Shown here piece by piece: positions 10,238 to 18,758 of a stretch of 64,000 bases of DNA. Every line of letters starts with the position of its first letter. The stretch's first letter is position 1. The position numbers and the translations under genes are program-made. The notes under the pieces were generated by a model. It saw only the letters and a list, made by a program, of their open reading frames with translations, ran no database searches and was not told the DNA's origin. This DNA comes from an uncultured Desulfovibrio sp. Lineage in GTDB: Bacteria; Desulfobacterota; Desulfovibrionia; Desulfovibrionales; Desulfovibrionaceae. The stretch is from positions 1-64,000 of the forward strand of contig CAJXYU010000003.1 in the NCBI GenBank assembly GCA_913063155.1, given 5' to 3'.

Positions 10238-10651
10238 TTGGCAAACCCTGCAAACGTGCGAAGAATGCTGCGAACTTATGGCAAGCAGCTTACGAGCGCC
10301 AAGCGCCTGGCGCGCTTCAGGCGGGCTTTGCAGCTCACACGTTCGCAGGACGAAGTAACCATCTCACGAGATGCCAAAAGGCGAGAACTAGTGGAAAGGA
10401 TTGCCAAGGAAATCATCGAAAACCTGATCGTCAGCAATACGGAGAACCCCATCGTTCACCGGATACTCGGTCGCCTTGAAAGCGAAACGGGAAAGCAGTA
10501 CATGTTCGAGTATCCTCTGGACGGAATGGACGTTCAAATTTTCGAAGATACCGAAAAGGGGCCGAATGAAGTGATCGGGGAGGAACGCCTCCAGGTCATG
10601 CGGCACCTTTGGGATATAACGCTGGACAGCGTGGACCAAACCATGCTCTAG
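10238..10651 (+). CDS. DVU0524-family FlgM-associated protein
   Basis: A 137-residue protein found directly before flgM in Desulfovibrionales (DVU0524 type). It begins with TTG at 10238, 7 bp after AAGGAAAGGAGC. The N-terminal 50 residues are strongly basic (MLRTYGKQLTSAKRLARFRR) and the C-terminal half is acidic. No enzyme motif is visible. It shares the sigma-28-type promoter with flgM, whose ATG follows after 27 bp, so a role in late flagellar control is likely but unproven. Confidence 0.75.
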   Translation: MANPANVRRMLRTYGKQLTSAKRLARFRRALQLTRSQDEVTISRDAKRRELVERIAKEIIENLIVSNTENPIVHRILGRLESETGKQYMFEYPLDGMDVQIFEDTEKGPNEVIGEERLQVMRHLWDITLDSVDQTML

Positions 10652-10678
10652 CTTGCTCCTTTAGGGGAGGGTGGAATT

Positions 10679-10984
10679 ATGGCCATGGAAATCAAGAACC
10701 TGCTGGGGGAAGTGAACCCCTACTCCAAGAAGCGGATCGAGCAGAACCGTGCCGCCAATGCGGGCAAGACAGCTTCGTCAAGCACTGAAACGTCCGACAA
10801 GGTGGTCTTGTCCTCCGAAGCAAAGCTTCGCAGCACGGCACTGCAGACGGCCTCCGAAGCACCCGACGTCCGTCGCCGCAAGGTGGACGAGCTCAAGGCC
10901 CAGGTGCGCGAAGGCACGTACAAGCCCGACATCAAAAAGGCCGCCGCGAATCTGATTCGCGACGACCTCGATCTTCTTGTGTAG
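10679..10984 (+). CDS. flgM: Anti-sigma-28 factor FlgM
   Basis: A 101-residue FlgM. In the family it binds FliA (sigma-28) until the hook-basal body is complete, then is exported. The N-terminal ~45 residues are low-complexity and probably disordered. The C-terminal half has the SEAKLRS...VDELKAQVREGTYKPDIKKAA pattern typical of the sigma-binding region. A GGGGAGGG ribosome binding site lies 8 bp upstream. Transcription from a sigma-28 promoter would give the autoregulation seen for other flgM genes. Confidence 0.9.
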   Translation: MAMEIKNLLGEVNPYSKKRIEQNRAANAGKTASSSTETSDKVVLSSEAKLRSTALQTASEAPDVRRRKVDELKAQVREGTYKPDIKKAAANLIRDDLDLLV

Positions 10985-10996
10985 GAGAACTTTGAA

Positions 10997-11446
10997 CTAG
11001 CCCTTGGCCTCGGACAGACGGTACCAGGTGGGATACTTTGAATCCACCTGAGGAACCTGGAGACCGATCTTCGCCTCGGTGTTCACCAGAATGGGACCCG
11101 AGAGATTGAGAGTCGTGTCTTCAGGTTTGTCTTGCGGAATGGTCACCGTCACCAGTACCACCAGTTGGCGGAGATTATCCAGCTTGAGAATCTTCTTCTC
11201 GGGCGTATCCAGCTTGATGTTGTAGTCCTTCACGAACATGTACGGATCGGTAACGAGCAGACCGAGTCCAGGGTCGGTGACACACTGCAGCAGCATGAAG
11301 GGAGAGTCCTCCCTGACCTGAAGCAGCACGTATTCCCTCTTGTCCTCGAGCCCGATGAGCCCCCGCGGGAAATAGACGACCGCCTTCATGTCGATCTCGC
11401 GATCGCCGAGACGGGTCTTTATTACTTGTTTTCTTTCTCGTGCCAT
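10997..11446 (-). CDS. fliW: Flagellar assembly factor FliW
   Basis: A 149-residue FliW. In studied bacteria FliW binds flagellin or CsrA, relieving CsrA-mediated translational repression of flagellin. The family pattern [25 protein letters not shown] and the later [10 protein letters not shown] segment are present. Its start overlaps the csrA end by 25 bp, so the antagonist pair is translationally coupled. It is the last gene of the flgN-flgK-flgL-csrA-fliW run and converges on flgM with a 12-bp gap. Confidence 0.93.
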   Translation of the reverse strand: MARERKQVIKTRLGDREIDMKAVVYFPRGLIGLEDKREYVLLQVREDSPFMLLQCVTDPGLGLLVTDPYMFVKDYNIKLDTPEKKILKLDNLRQLVVLVTVTIPQDKPEDTTLNLSGPILVNTEAKIGLQVPQVDSKYPTWYRLSEAKG

Positions 11447-11661
11447 AATGATGCCGCCGCGAGCAGATCCTGCTGGCTGCTTTCCAGCGCCAGGCGGTTC
11501 TGCTCCTTGATCTTCTGATATACCTCTTCCCGATAGACAGTCATATCGTCCGGAACGTCCAGCCCGATTTTTATCTGCTTGCCCTGAACGCTCAGGATCT
11601 TCAGTTTTATGTTGTCGCCCAGGTACAGGCTTTCTCCCGGCTTCCGGGTCAAAATCAGCAT
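11422..11661 (-). CDS. csrA: Carbon storage regulator CsrA
   Basis: A 79-residue RNA-binding regulator. The start [23 protein letters not shown] and the [20 protein letters not shown] segment with the conserved R44-type arginine are standard CsrA. The C-terminal ~15 residues are an extension common in FliW-paired CsrA proteins. It lies 94 bp after flgL and overlaps fliW. The ribosome binding site (AAGG, 12 bp upstream) is weak. Expression probably comes from the upstream sigma-54 operon. Confidence 0.95.
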   Translation of the reverse strand: MLILTRKPGESLYLGDNIKLKILSVQGKQIKIGLDVPDDMTVYREEVYQKIKEQNRLALESSQQDLLAAASLWHEKENK

Positions 11662-11755
11662 AATGATAAAACCTTGTTGGTATGCCGACCGGGAACGGTC
11701 AGCCTACGGGACGATCTACCCCAGCCGAGGCCGGAAGTCCAGTATCATTCGGAAG

Positions 11756-13423
11756 TTAGATGAACTTGCTCAAATTAAGCTGCATGATCATGGAGGAAGA
11801 CCGGAGCACGGACTCGTAGACGATCTTCTTTTGCGCAAGCTCGGTCAGGAGTTCGCTGATGTCCGCATCCTCCACATTGCTCAAGAGCTCTTTTTCATTC
11901 AATTCCAGACCGGAAAGAATGGTGTCGGCCACCTCAAGCCTGTTCTCGCGCCCGCCGACACTGGCCGCAGCGTTCATGAGGTGCTCGTGAGCCGTTTCGA
12001 GGCTTGCCAACATCTGCTGCACGCCGGTCTGGTTGTTGGTTTCAGCAAATGCGATGAGGTTCCCCAGCACCTCGAAAATATTCGAGGTCGTTGCCGAGGA
12101 GTTGGACGTCAGCAACATGCCGGCCTGACTTGAGGAATCATAGAAGACCGGGGATGCGTTCGAGCTGCCGAGCAGCACCGTGTTGCCTCCGTTGGAAAGC
12201 ACCACATCCGGGTCCTGGAAGATGCCGCCGAAAATATCCTTGCCGACATCGTTGACCCGCACTCTCTCGGTTTCGGAGATGTCCAGGTTGATGGCGGCGG
12301 TCCTGGCGCGAATCACGAATTGCGTGCCGGGCTGAAGGGTATTGCCGCCGTTGGAGGTCAGGGTAAGCACACCGCCGGGCTGGATGCTGAGCACTGCGTT
12401 GCTGGCAGTGGCGTCGGCGTAGGCCTTGTTCCCGGTCTTCCAGGTCAGGCCGCCGTCGATGCTGAAGGAATATTCGATCTCTTCGTCAAAATCCACCGGC
12501 GAGGTGTTGTCGATACGCACCATGGCGTTTCCGGAGGGAAAAGCACCGCTGGCGGAGGCATTGTACACGCCGGTGCCGTTACCCATGGCATCGACCTTGA
12601 CCTTGTCGACATCATCGCCGAGGTAGCGCGCGGAGTTGCGCAACCAGAGCCAGGTGCCCCGGCTGTCGTTGGTGTTGTTGCTATCATTGATACGGACGTT
12701 GGAATCCTGGTTGAAAACGACCGAAGCGCCGCTTGAAGGCATCTGAAGCCGGGCCTCGCCGCCCGCGAACTGGACGGAACCGTCGCTCTTCCAGGTCCTG
12801 CCCCCGTCAACGCTGTATCGGATGCCCAGGTTGGCGTCGCTCAGAGCCATGGAGCCGCCCACGGCCGTCGCGCCGGAGGTATCCACGAACTGGACCAGCA
12901 CCGTGTTGTTGGACGTCCCCTCTACCCTGAAGGAATTGTTGGAGTTCAGATCGGCATCGTTGGTGGTCATCCACATGACCTTTTCAAAGGCGTTGCCGTC
13001 AACCTTGTGCCCGGCATAGATGCTGTTACCCTCGAACTTGGTGTTGGCAAGACCAATCATCTGGTCGAAAATGCTGCGCAACTCATAGCTGATTTCCTCA
13101 CGGTTGTCCGCCGACAAGGTTCCGGTGGCGGCCTGCTCGGCCAGTTCCTTGGCGCGGGTCAGCAAGGTTGATGCCTGCAGCATGGTGCTGTCGGAACGTC
13201 CCAGCCACCCCTTGGCCGTGTCCACGTTTTCCTGGTACTGCCCCAAAGAGCGAATGACGTCACGATGGGACAGGACGCGGGTCATGCCCGTGGGATCATC
13301 CGAAGGCCGGATGATTCTTTTCTGGGTCTGAGACTTGATATTGAGATCCAACAGATCCGACAGGGATGTATTCATGTTGGTCACATATCGTGAAAAGAGC
13401 ATGTTCTGGGAAACCCTGGTCAT
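11756..13423 (-). CDS. flgL: Flagellar hook-filament junction protein FlgL, enlarged
   Basis: A 555-residue FlgL, the second hook-filament junction protein. The flagellin-like N-terminus (about 1-140, RVSQNMLFSRYVTNMN...RIIRPSDDPTGM) and the C-terminal helices (about 450-555) are clear. The middle, about 145-440, is far larger than in the ~317-residue enteric FlgL and is Asn/Gly/Asp/Ser-rich. It holds two exact Asp-box motifs, SVDGGRTW (204-211) and SIDGGLTW (321-328). The start follows a GGGGGGAC ribosome binding site, 11 bp after the flgK stop. Confidence 0.93.
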   Translation of the reverse strand: MTRVSQNMLFSRYVTNMNTSLSDLLDLNIKSQTQKRIIRPSDDPTGMTRVLSHRDVIRSLGQYQENVDTAKGWLGRSDSTMLQASTLLTRAKELAEQAATGTLSADNREEISYELRSIFDQMIGLANTKFEGNSIYAGHKVDGNAFEKVMWMTTNDADLNSNNSFRVEGTSNNTVLVQFVDTSGATAVGGSMALSDANLGIRYSVDGGRTWKSDGSVQFAGGEARLQMPSSGASVVFNQDSNVRINDSNNTNDSRGTWLWLRNSARYLGDDVDKVKVDAMGNGTGVYNASASGAFPSGNAMVRIDNTSPVDFDEEIEYSFSIDGGLTWKTGNKAYADATASNAVLSIQPGGVLTLTSNGGNTLQPGTQFVIRARTAAINLDISETERVRVNDVGKDIFGGIFQDPDVVLSNGGNTVLLGSSNASPVFYDSSSQAGMLLTSNSSATTSNIFEVLGNLIAFAETNNQTGVQQMLASLETAHEHLMNAAASVGGRENRLEVADTILSGLELNEKELLSNVEDADISELLTELAQKKIVYESVLRSSSMIMQLNLSKFI

Positions 13424-13434
13424 ACTGTCCCCCC

Positions 13435-15585
13435 CTAGTTCTTCAATGAAAGCACTGTCTGCAGCATCTGATCCGCAGTGGTTATCAACTTGGCGGCAGC
13501 GGTGTATGAGTGCTGATACTTGATCAGGTTGCTCATTTCCTCGTCAAGGTTGACGCCGGAAACCTGCTGCTGCCTGTCGTCAAGGTCCTGGGCCAGAGCC
13601 GAGGTGAACTGCTTGTTGAACTTGACGGTATTGGTGTCCGCGCCCACGTTGCCCACCAGACCGTTGTAGTAATCGAGCAAAGTCTGGGAGGTATTGCCTT
13701 CCATGGGCGTATACAGGGAAACGTCGGCCTCGCGCAGCTGGTACAGCGCCAACGCGGTGTAGTTGTCCCCCGCATTGGTCTCGCCCGCGCCGTTGACGTG
13801 CCCCGACGCCAGATAATCCAGATCCGTCGCGATCTTGGAATTCACCGCAATACTGCCCGCATCGTCCCCCTGAAAAAAGGTGTTCAACCCTAGAGCCGCA
13901 TTGAGACCAGCCGTATCCGCCCCAAAGGCCATCTCATACCCGGAATTGGCCGAAACGAGGAGACGATTGTCCACGATGGTGGCATTCAGAAAACTTCCGA
14001 AGGTGTTGTTGTAGGCGTCCCGAACGTCTTCCAGGGTGTGTATGTCGGGATTGAACGTCTGGGTGCCCGGCGTGGCCGCATCGAAGTCCAGGGCCGCGTT
14101 GGACACGAGCGCTCCGGTGCTCTTGTTGTAAATGTAGAGAAAACTGCTGCCGGATTGGAGCTTGTCACCATAGACAAGTCCGGTGGAATCGCTGGCCAAC
14201 GCCCTGTCGGTCGCATCAACTCCGTAGGTGCCTTCCACGGAATCGAACTTCTGCAGTCCCGCTCCCTGGCTGTGAATGCGGTTCACTTCCCAGATCATTC
14301 CTTCGGTCAGGGTATCCAGCTTCTTGCGATACTTGCCGATGTACTGGTCGCGCAGAGCGAAAAGCGCACCGAGCTTGCCGCCGGTGACCCGCTCTTCGTT
14401 TTCCGCACCCGTGAAGTCGGCCTGGGGGGTTATATTCTGCTTGCTTGAGGTGTTTTCCACCCAATAAAGGGTCCGACTCGGACGAATGATGAAACGGTCG
14501 CCCTCCAGCAGATTGCCGGAGGAGCCGCCGAGCGGGCTGGCGTCGGAACCGAACCAGATACTGAGACCTTCGACATTCACCTTGCCGTCGTTGGACCGTG
14601 CGCTGTAATGACGCTCGGTACCATCCGCGTTGGCCACCCAGGTCTTCCCGCCGTCGAGAGAGACGCGGAACTGGGCGGCGTTGGCGCCGCTGCCCACCTG
14701 ACCGGCGATCCCCGACCCGCTCCCGGAATCAACGAATTCTATGGTGTACTCGAAGTTGCTTTCGCCTTCATAATAGATCTGCCCGTCAAAGGGAGAATCG
14801 TGAGCCAGCTCTTTTTCCTTCCAGGGGGAACCGAATTCCAGTGCGAAATGCTCTTCGCCGTCCACCAGGTTCTGCCCCGCCTGGGTGGTGATGGTCACGT
14901 TGCCCTTACCGTTATCAATGTAATTGATATCGATGATGGTGCCGAGTTCCCGAACCAACCGGGCGCGTTCGTCATACAGGGCATTGGCGTTGTTGGTGCC
15001 GGGATCGTCCTGAATGTTGATCCTCCGGTTCACCTCGGCGATCTGCCCCAGAATGCCGTTGGCCGAATCCACCTGATCCTGGATCATGGAGTCGATGCGC
15101 TCCTGCATGTTGGCAAGAGAGGTGTCGGCCTGTACAAGGGTGGAAGCGAGGGTTGAGCCGTTGGTCACTACCTGACGCCGGAATCCGTAATCGTTCGCGT
15201 GCCCGTCGCTCAAATCGTTCCAGGAATTGAAATAGGAAGACATGGAATCGCTGATCCCTATGCCGGAGGACTCGTTGAACATGCTCTCCACACTTTGGAG
15301 CTGCTCGTAGAGTTCGCCCCACTTCTCGGACAGGGCGGCCTGATCGTAATAGAGCCTTTCCACGAGTTCGTCGAAGTGACGGGAAACTTCCTTGACCTGG
15401 ACGCCGGTGCCCATCTGGCCCGGCCGGTAGTCAATATTGAGGCCTTCCTGAAGAACCGCGGAACGGCGCGAATAGCCTTCGGTGTTGACATTGGAAATAT
15501 TCTGACCGGTGACAGAGAGCTGTACCTGCGAGGCAAAGAGGGCCCAACGCCCGACGTCGAGTATGGAGTTGGCGCCAAAGGCCAT
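13435..15585 (-). CDS. flgK: Flagellar hook-associated protein FlgK
   Basis: A 716-residue first hook-filament junction protein. The N-terminus has the axial-protein pattern (SILDVGRWALFASQVQLSVTGQNISNVNTEGYSRR), and the C-terminus ends in the matching coiled-coil helix (VNLDEEMSNLIKYQHSYTAAAKLI). The central D2/D3 region is enlarged and contains the Asp-box motif SLDGGKTW at residues 309-316, echoing FlgL. The ATG shares one base with the flgN stop (TAATG), with GGGAGG just upstream, indicating tight coupling. Confidence 0.95.
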   Translation of the reverse strand: MAFGANSILDVGRWALFASQVQLSVTGQNISNVNTEGYSRRSAVLQEGLNIDYRPGQMGTGVQVKEVSRHFDELVERLYYDQAALSEKWGELYEQLQSVESMFNESSGIGISDSMSSYFNSWNDLSDGHANDYGFRRQVVTNGSTLASTLVQADTSLANMQERIDSMIQDQVDSANGILGQIAEVNRRINIQDDPGTNNANALYDERARLVRELGTIIDINYIDNGKGNVTITTQAGQNLVDGEEHFALEFGSPWKEKELAHDSPFDGQIYYEGESNFEYTIEFVDSGSGSGIAGQVGSGANAAQFRVSLDGGKTWVANADGTERHYSARSNDGKVNVEGLSIWFGSDASPLGGSSGNLLEGDRFIIRPSRTLYWVENTSSKQNITPQADFTGAENEERVTGGKLGALFALRDQYIGKYRKKLDTLTEGMIWEVNRIHSQGAGLQKFDSVEGTYGVDATDRALASDSTGLVYGDKLQSGSSFLYIYNKSTGALVSNAALDFDAATPGTQTFNPDIHTLEDVRDAYNNTFGSFLNATIVDNRLLVSANSGYEMAFGADTAGLNAALGLNTFFQGDDAGSIAVNSKIATDLDYLASGHVNGAGETNAGDNYTALALYQLREADVSLYTPMEGNTSQTLLDYYNGLVGNVGADTNTVKFNKQFTSALAQDLDDRQQQVSGVNLDEEMSNLIKYQHSYTAAAKLITTADQMLQTVLSLKN

Positions 15586-16070
15586 TAGAGCCTCCCTCTC
15601 AAGATGTGAGGCTGACTGTTTGACGCGGCTTTGGCGAAACGCCCCTTGGCGGAATAGGCATCATTATTCTTGGGCTGAATTTCCTTATGCATGAAATCCA
15701 GCAAGGATTTGCTCTGGTCCTGCAACGCCTTGGCCAGCTCATGATTCTTGGAGGCCTGAACCGCGCACTGCTGTTCGGTCTTGTCCAACATCTCCAGCAG
15801 TTCGTCCAAGACATTGAAGGCCTCTTCATCCATGCTGTTCCTGAGCTCCCTGATCCTTTCCACGGCAGGGTCCACCCTTTTGACCAGATTGCGCAGGGAA
15901 AGACGTTCGACGCTTAACTGGCGAAGCAGTTCCTGAATGGAAAGTTCGATCTGGGAAACACCGCGGGGGTCGCGATTCATGAGGCGGGCAAATTCTTCCT
16001 CAAGCAACACCTTGAGCAGAATCATGCCCTTGTTCTGACGGACCAAATTTTCCTCGACTATCCTGATCAT
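15585..16070 (-). CDS. flgN: FlgN-like flagellar export chaperone
   Basis: A 161-residue, almost entirely helical protein with heptad-like leucines, directly upstream of flgK-flgL. Both position and shape match FlgN, the export chaperone for FlgK and FlgL. The ATG at 16070 (MIRIVEENLVRQNKG) is chosen because GAGAGCGG precedes it; the frame extends 17 codons further upstream without a better start. Its stop and the flgK start overlap (TAATG). A sigma-54 promoter lies 91-105 bp upstream. Sequence identity across FlgN proteins is low, so the name rests partly on context. Confidence 0.75.
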   Translation of the reverse strand: MIRIVEENLVRQNKGMILLKVLLEEEFARLMNRDPRGVSQIELSIQELLRQLSVERLSLRNLVKRVDPAVERIRELRNSMDEEAFNVLDELLEMLDKTEQQCAVQASKNHELAKALQDQSKSLLDFMHKEIQPKNNDAYSAKGRFAKAASNSQPHILRGRL

Positions 16071-16160
16071 AACCGCTCTCCAGTCGCAGTAACATGCTGA
16101 AAATATAACACTTATTAACAATCACCCCTGAGAGGCAATCCTTTCTCCACCCATCTTCAA

Positions 16161-16175
16161 GCAAGTATCCTGCCA
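16161..16175 (-). promoter_or_regulatory. Sigma-54 promoter of flgN-flgK-flgL-csrA-fliW
   Basis: The minus strand reads TGGCAGGATACTTGCT, the -24/-12 pattern TGGC-N7-TTGC with one deviation from TGGCACG-N4-TTGCW. Transcription would start near 16150, about 80 nt before flgN. It lies between the end of flgJ and flgN, exactly where a new operon would begin. Confidence 0.8.
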
Positions 16176-16202
16176 AAGACGACATCAACACGATCACAGC
16201 GT

Positions 16203-16853
16203 TTACGAGTCGTCTTTCTCCAGCATGGCCAGCCGCTGGCGCGCCTCGATCCTGCGCGTCAACGCCTCAAGCCGGGCCTTGACCTCAATGTCACTCAAAG
16301 CATTGTCGGGCACGTCCTCAATCGGTTTGACAACAGTTTTTCCCGAACTCCCCTTCTCGTCGGCGAGCCACTGATCGATGGTGCGGTTGCGCTTCGCGGC
16401 ATCACCAAGGGGGCGGACGCCCCGCTCGGCCAGGTTGAGAGGGATTCCCTCGGAGCCGGCCTTGAGCGGCTTGATCTCGACCTTGTCGGTCAGGGAATTC
16501 CGGCTGGCTTCCTTGAGTTTGTCGCGCAGCTGCTCGTACATCATGTCACCGAGCCCGATACCGCCGGATTCGGCCATCTTCTCGGCAAAATCGCGGTCGA
16601 ACATGGACGTGTACATTTCACTCTGCTTGCCACCGAAGAGTTCGCTTTTGGGCACGGTGGCCTGCATCTGTTTCCAGAGTTTGGAGATGAACACGGCTTC
16701 AAAGTTCTGGCAGGCTTTCTTGAGCTGACGCTCCTGGACATTGCCTGCGGCCAGCCTCTTCCTGAGGCCGTCCATCTTGACCTTGAACTTGACCAGGTCA
16801 TTGCTCTCGGCCTTGTTGACCGCAGCTTTTGCATCCAATCCTGTTTCGACCAT
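16203..16853 (-). CDS. flgJ: FlgJ-type rod-binding protein lacking the muramidase domain
   Basis: About 216 residues when started at ATG 16853, one base after the flgI stop, with GGAGG in the end of flgI. The rod-binding domain (about 45-120, KACQNFEAVFISKLWKQM...EMYTSMFDRDFAEKMAESGGIGLGDMM) matches the N-terminal half of FlgJ. There is no glucosaminidase domain. Instead a charged ~90-residue tail follows. Single-domain FlgJ proteins are common outside enteric bacteria, and a separate lytic enzyme then opens the wall. Position after flgI supports the call. Confidence 0.85.
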   Translation of the reverse strand: MVETGLDAKAAVNKAESNDLVKFKVKMDGLRKRLAAGNVQERQLKKACQNFEAVFISKLWKQMQATVPKSELFGGKQSEMYTSMFDRDFAEKMAESGGIGLGDMMYEQLRDKLKEASRNSLTDKVEIKPLKAGSEGIPLNLAERGVRPLGDAAKRNRTIDQWLADEKGSSGKTVVKPIEDVPDNALSDIEVKARLEALTRRIEARQRLAMLEKDDS

Positions 16854-16854
16854 C

Positions 16855-17997
16855 TTAGATAACCTCCACCTCTGCGTGCAGAGAACCCGCCACCTTGAGG
16901 GCACGGATAATGGATATGAGGTCACGCGGCGCGGCACCGATGGAATTCAGACCGTCCACCAGTTCCTGGAGGGTGGCGCCTTCCATGAGCATGAGCCGGT
17001 TGTTCTGTTCCTGGACGGCAACGTTGGTCCTCGGAGTGACCACGGTGGTGCCGTCGGAGAACGGACCGGGCTGGCTGACGTCCTGATCCTCGGTAATGAC
17101 CACCTGCAGGTTGCCGTGGGCCACGGCCACCTTTGTCAGGCGGACATCCTGCCCCAGCACCACGGTGCCGGTCTTTTCATCCACGACCACCTTGGCCTTG
17201 CCGTCCGGGGATATATTGAGGTTCTCCAGAGAGGCCATGAGCGGCACCATGTTGCCGCGAAAACGGTCCGGAATGCTCAGTTCCACGGTGGCGATGTCCT
17301 TCGCGCGGGCAAACTCGCCGCCCATGGATGCATTGATTCGATTGACCACTTGCATGGTGGTGTTGAAATCGCGCACGGTCATGTTCAGGGTCATGCTTTC
17401 CTGGTCGTTGAATTTGAAAGGAACGCTGCGTTCCACAACCGCCCCGTTGGGAATGCGTCCCACTGTCGGAATGTTCTTCTGCGCGCTGGACGCCTCACCG
17501 GAAATCGCAAAGCCGCCAATGGTCAGAGCCCCCTGGGCCACGGCATAGACCCTGCCGTCCAACCCGTTCAAAGGGGTGGTAAGCAGCACACCGCCCGTCA
17601 GACTCTTGGCGTCGCCCAAGGAGGACACCGTAACGTCCATCGGGGACCCCGGCTTGGCGGACACGGGCATTTTGGCCGTGACCATGACCGCGGCCACGTT
17701 CTTGGGCTTCAGGTCGGAAGCGCTGACCTGTACGCCCATCTTGTCCAGCATGTTGGCCATGGAAGTCATGGTGAACGTGGAAGACGTCCCGTCACCGGTC
17801 CCGGCAAGACCGACCACCAGGCCGTATCCCACCAGTTCGTTGATGCGCACGCCGCTGAAACTGGAAATATCCTTGAGCCGCACTGCGTATACCTTGCCGG
17901 CGCTCCAGACGGCCACGCAGGCGGCCAGCAGGACGACCAGTAAGAGACGCATTGCCAGCGACTTGATTTCCGAGTTCATTCTCTTGCCGACGTTCAT
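16855..17997 (-). CDS. flgI: Flagellar P-ring protein FlgI
   Basis: A 380-residue periplasmic P-ring subunit. It has a Sec signal peptide ([21 protein letters not shown]), then the highly conserved [31 protein letters not shown]. The C-terminus has the [40 protein letters not shown] family ending in overlapping form. AGGAG lies 8 bp before the ATG. It is followed directly by flgJ, and flgH is 40 bp upstream. Confidence 0.97.
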   Translation of the reverse strand: MNVGKRMNSEIKSLAMRLLLVVLLAACVAVWSAGKVYAVRLKDISSFSGVRINELVGYGLVVGLAGTGDGTSSTFTMTSMANMLDKMGVQVSASDLKPKNVAAVMVTAKMPVSAKPGSPMDVTVSSLGDAKSLTGGVLLTTPLNGLDGRVYAVAQGALTIGGFAISGEASSAQKNIPTVGRIPNGAVVERSVPFKFNDQESMTLNMTVRDFNTTMQVVNRINASMGGEFARAKDIATVELSIPDRFRGNMVPLMASLENLNISPDGKAKVVVDEKTGTVVLGQDVRLTKVAVAHGNLQVVITEDQDVSQPGPFSDGTTVVTPRTNVAVQEQNNRLMLMEGATLQELVDGLNSIGAAPRDLISIIRALKVAGSLHAEVEVI

Positions 17998-18037
17998 GAC
18001 CAGACTCCTTTATATGAACCTTCTCGCAATACCGTTG

Positions 18038-18742
18038 TTAGAATGGGTAGATGTTATCCAGCAGCCGCGACAGCCAGCCGGGTTTCTGCTTGTCCGCCAG
18101 AACGCCCTTTCCGTAGACCTCGATCTGCGCCTCGGCCAAGGCGTTGGACGAAATGGAGTTGTCGGACTGGATATCCTTGTCCCGGATCAGACCGCGGACC
18201 ACCAGAATCTGCGTTTCATTGTAAACACGAATACGCCGCGCCCCTTCCACCTGCATCACACCGCCGGGAAGCCTGCGCACGATGCGGGTGGCCACGGTGG
18301 CCGTGAAAGTGGCTTCCTGCTCCACTTCGCCCGAACCGGTGAAGTCATTGGTCGCAGCCGCTCCCACATCCATCCCGGCCTTGGCTCCCAAGGTCCCCAG
18401 AGGGAGGTTGCCTATGAGCCCGGTGGTTGGAATGGCCGTGATGCCCATGTCGGTCTGAGTGTCACGCTTGGCCGTGGTGTCCGCCGTGAGCTTGGAACTG
18501 GAGGCTTCCGCCACCTTGACCATGACGATATCGCCGACCCTGCGGGCGCGGTTGTCCTCGAACAGGTATTCGGCCCGGCTCTCCTGGAACAGCGAACCCG
18601 GGTTGGAGCCGGGATCCTGGTCGATGATCTGGGGCTCGGTGAGCACCGGCATGGGGGTGGGTTCCTGCCTGGGCGCACACCCCACCATGACGGCAAGGGC
18701 CGAAACCAGCATGATCGATCTGAAAATGGTTGACGTTTTCAT
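18038..18742 (-). CDS. flgH: Flagellar L-ring lipoprotein FlgH
   Basis: An outer-membrane L-ring subunit of about 234 residues, started at ATG 18742 behind GAGGAC (spacing 7). The lipobox VMVGC lies about 20 residues in. The conserved region RARRVGDIVMVKVAEASSSK and the C-terminal LVVRGLIRDKDIQSDNSISSN segment identify FlgH. It sits between flgA and flgI in the usual order. Confidence 0.95.
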   Translation of the reverse strand: MKTSTIFRSIMLVSALAVMVGCAPRQEPTPMPVLTEPQIIDQDPGSNPGSLFQESRAEYLFEDNRARRVGDIVMVKVAEASSSKLTADTTAKRDTQTDMGITAIPTTGLIGNLPLGTLGAKAGMDVGAAATNDFTGSGEVEQEATFTATVATRIVRRLPGGVMQVEGARRIRVYNETQILVVRGLIRDKDIQSDNSISSNALAEAQIEVYGKGVLADKQKPGWLSRLLDNIYPF

Positions 18743-18758
18743 GGCGTTGTCCTCGCTC

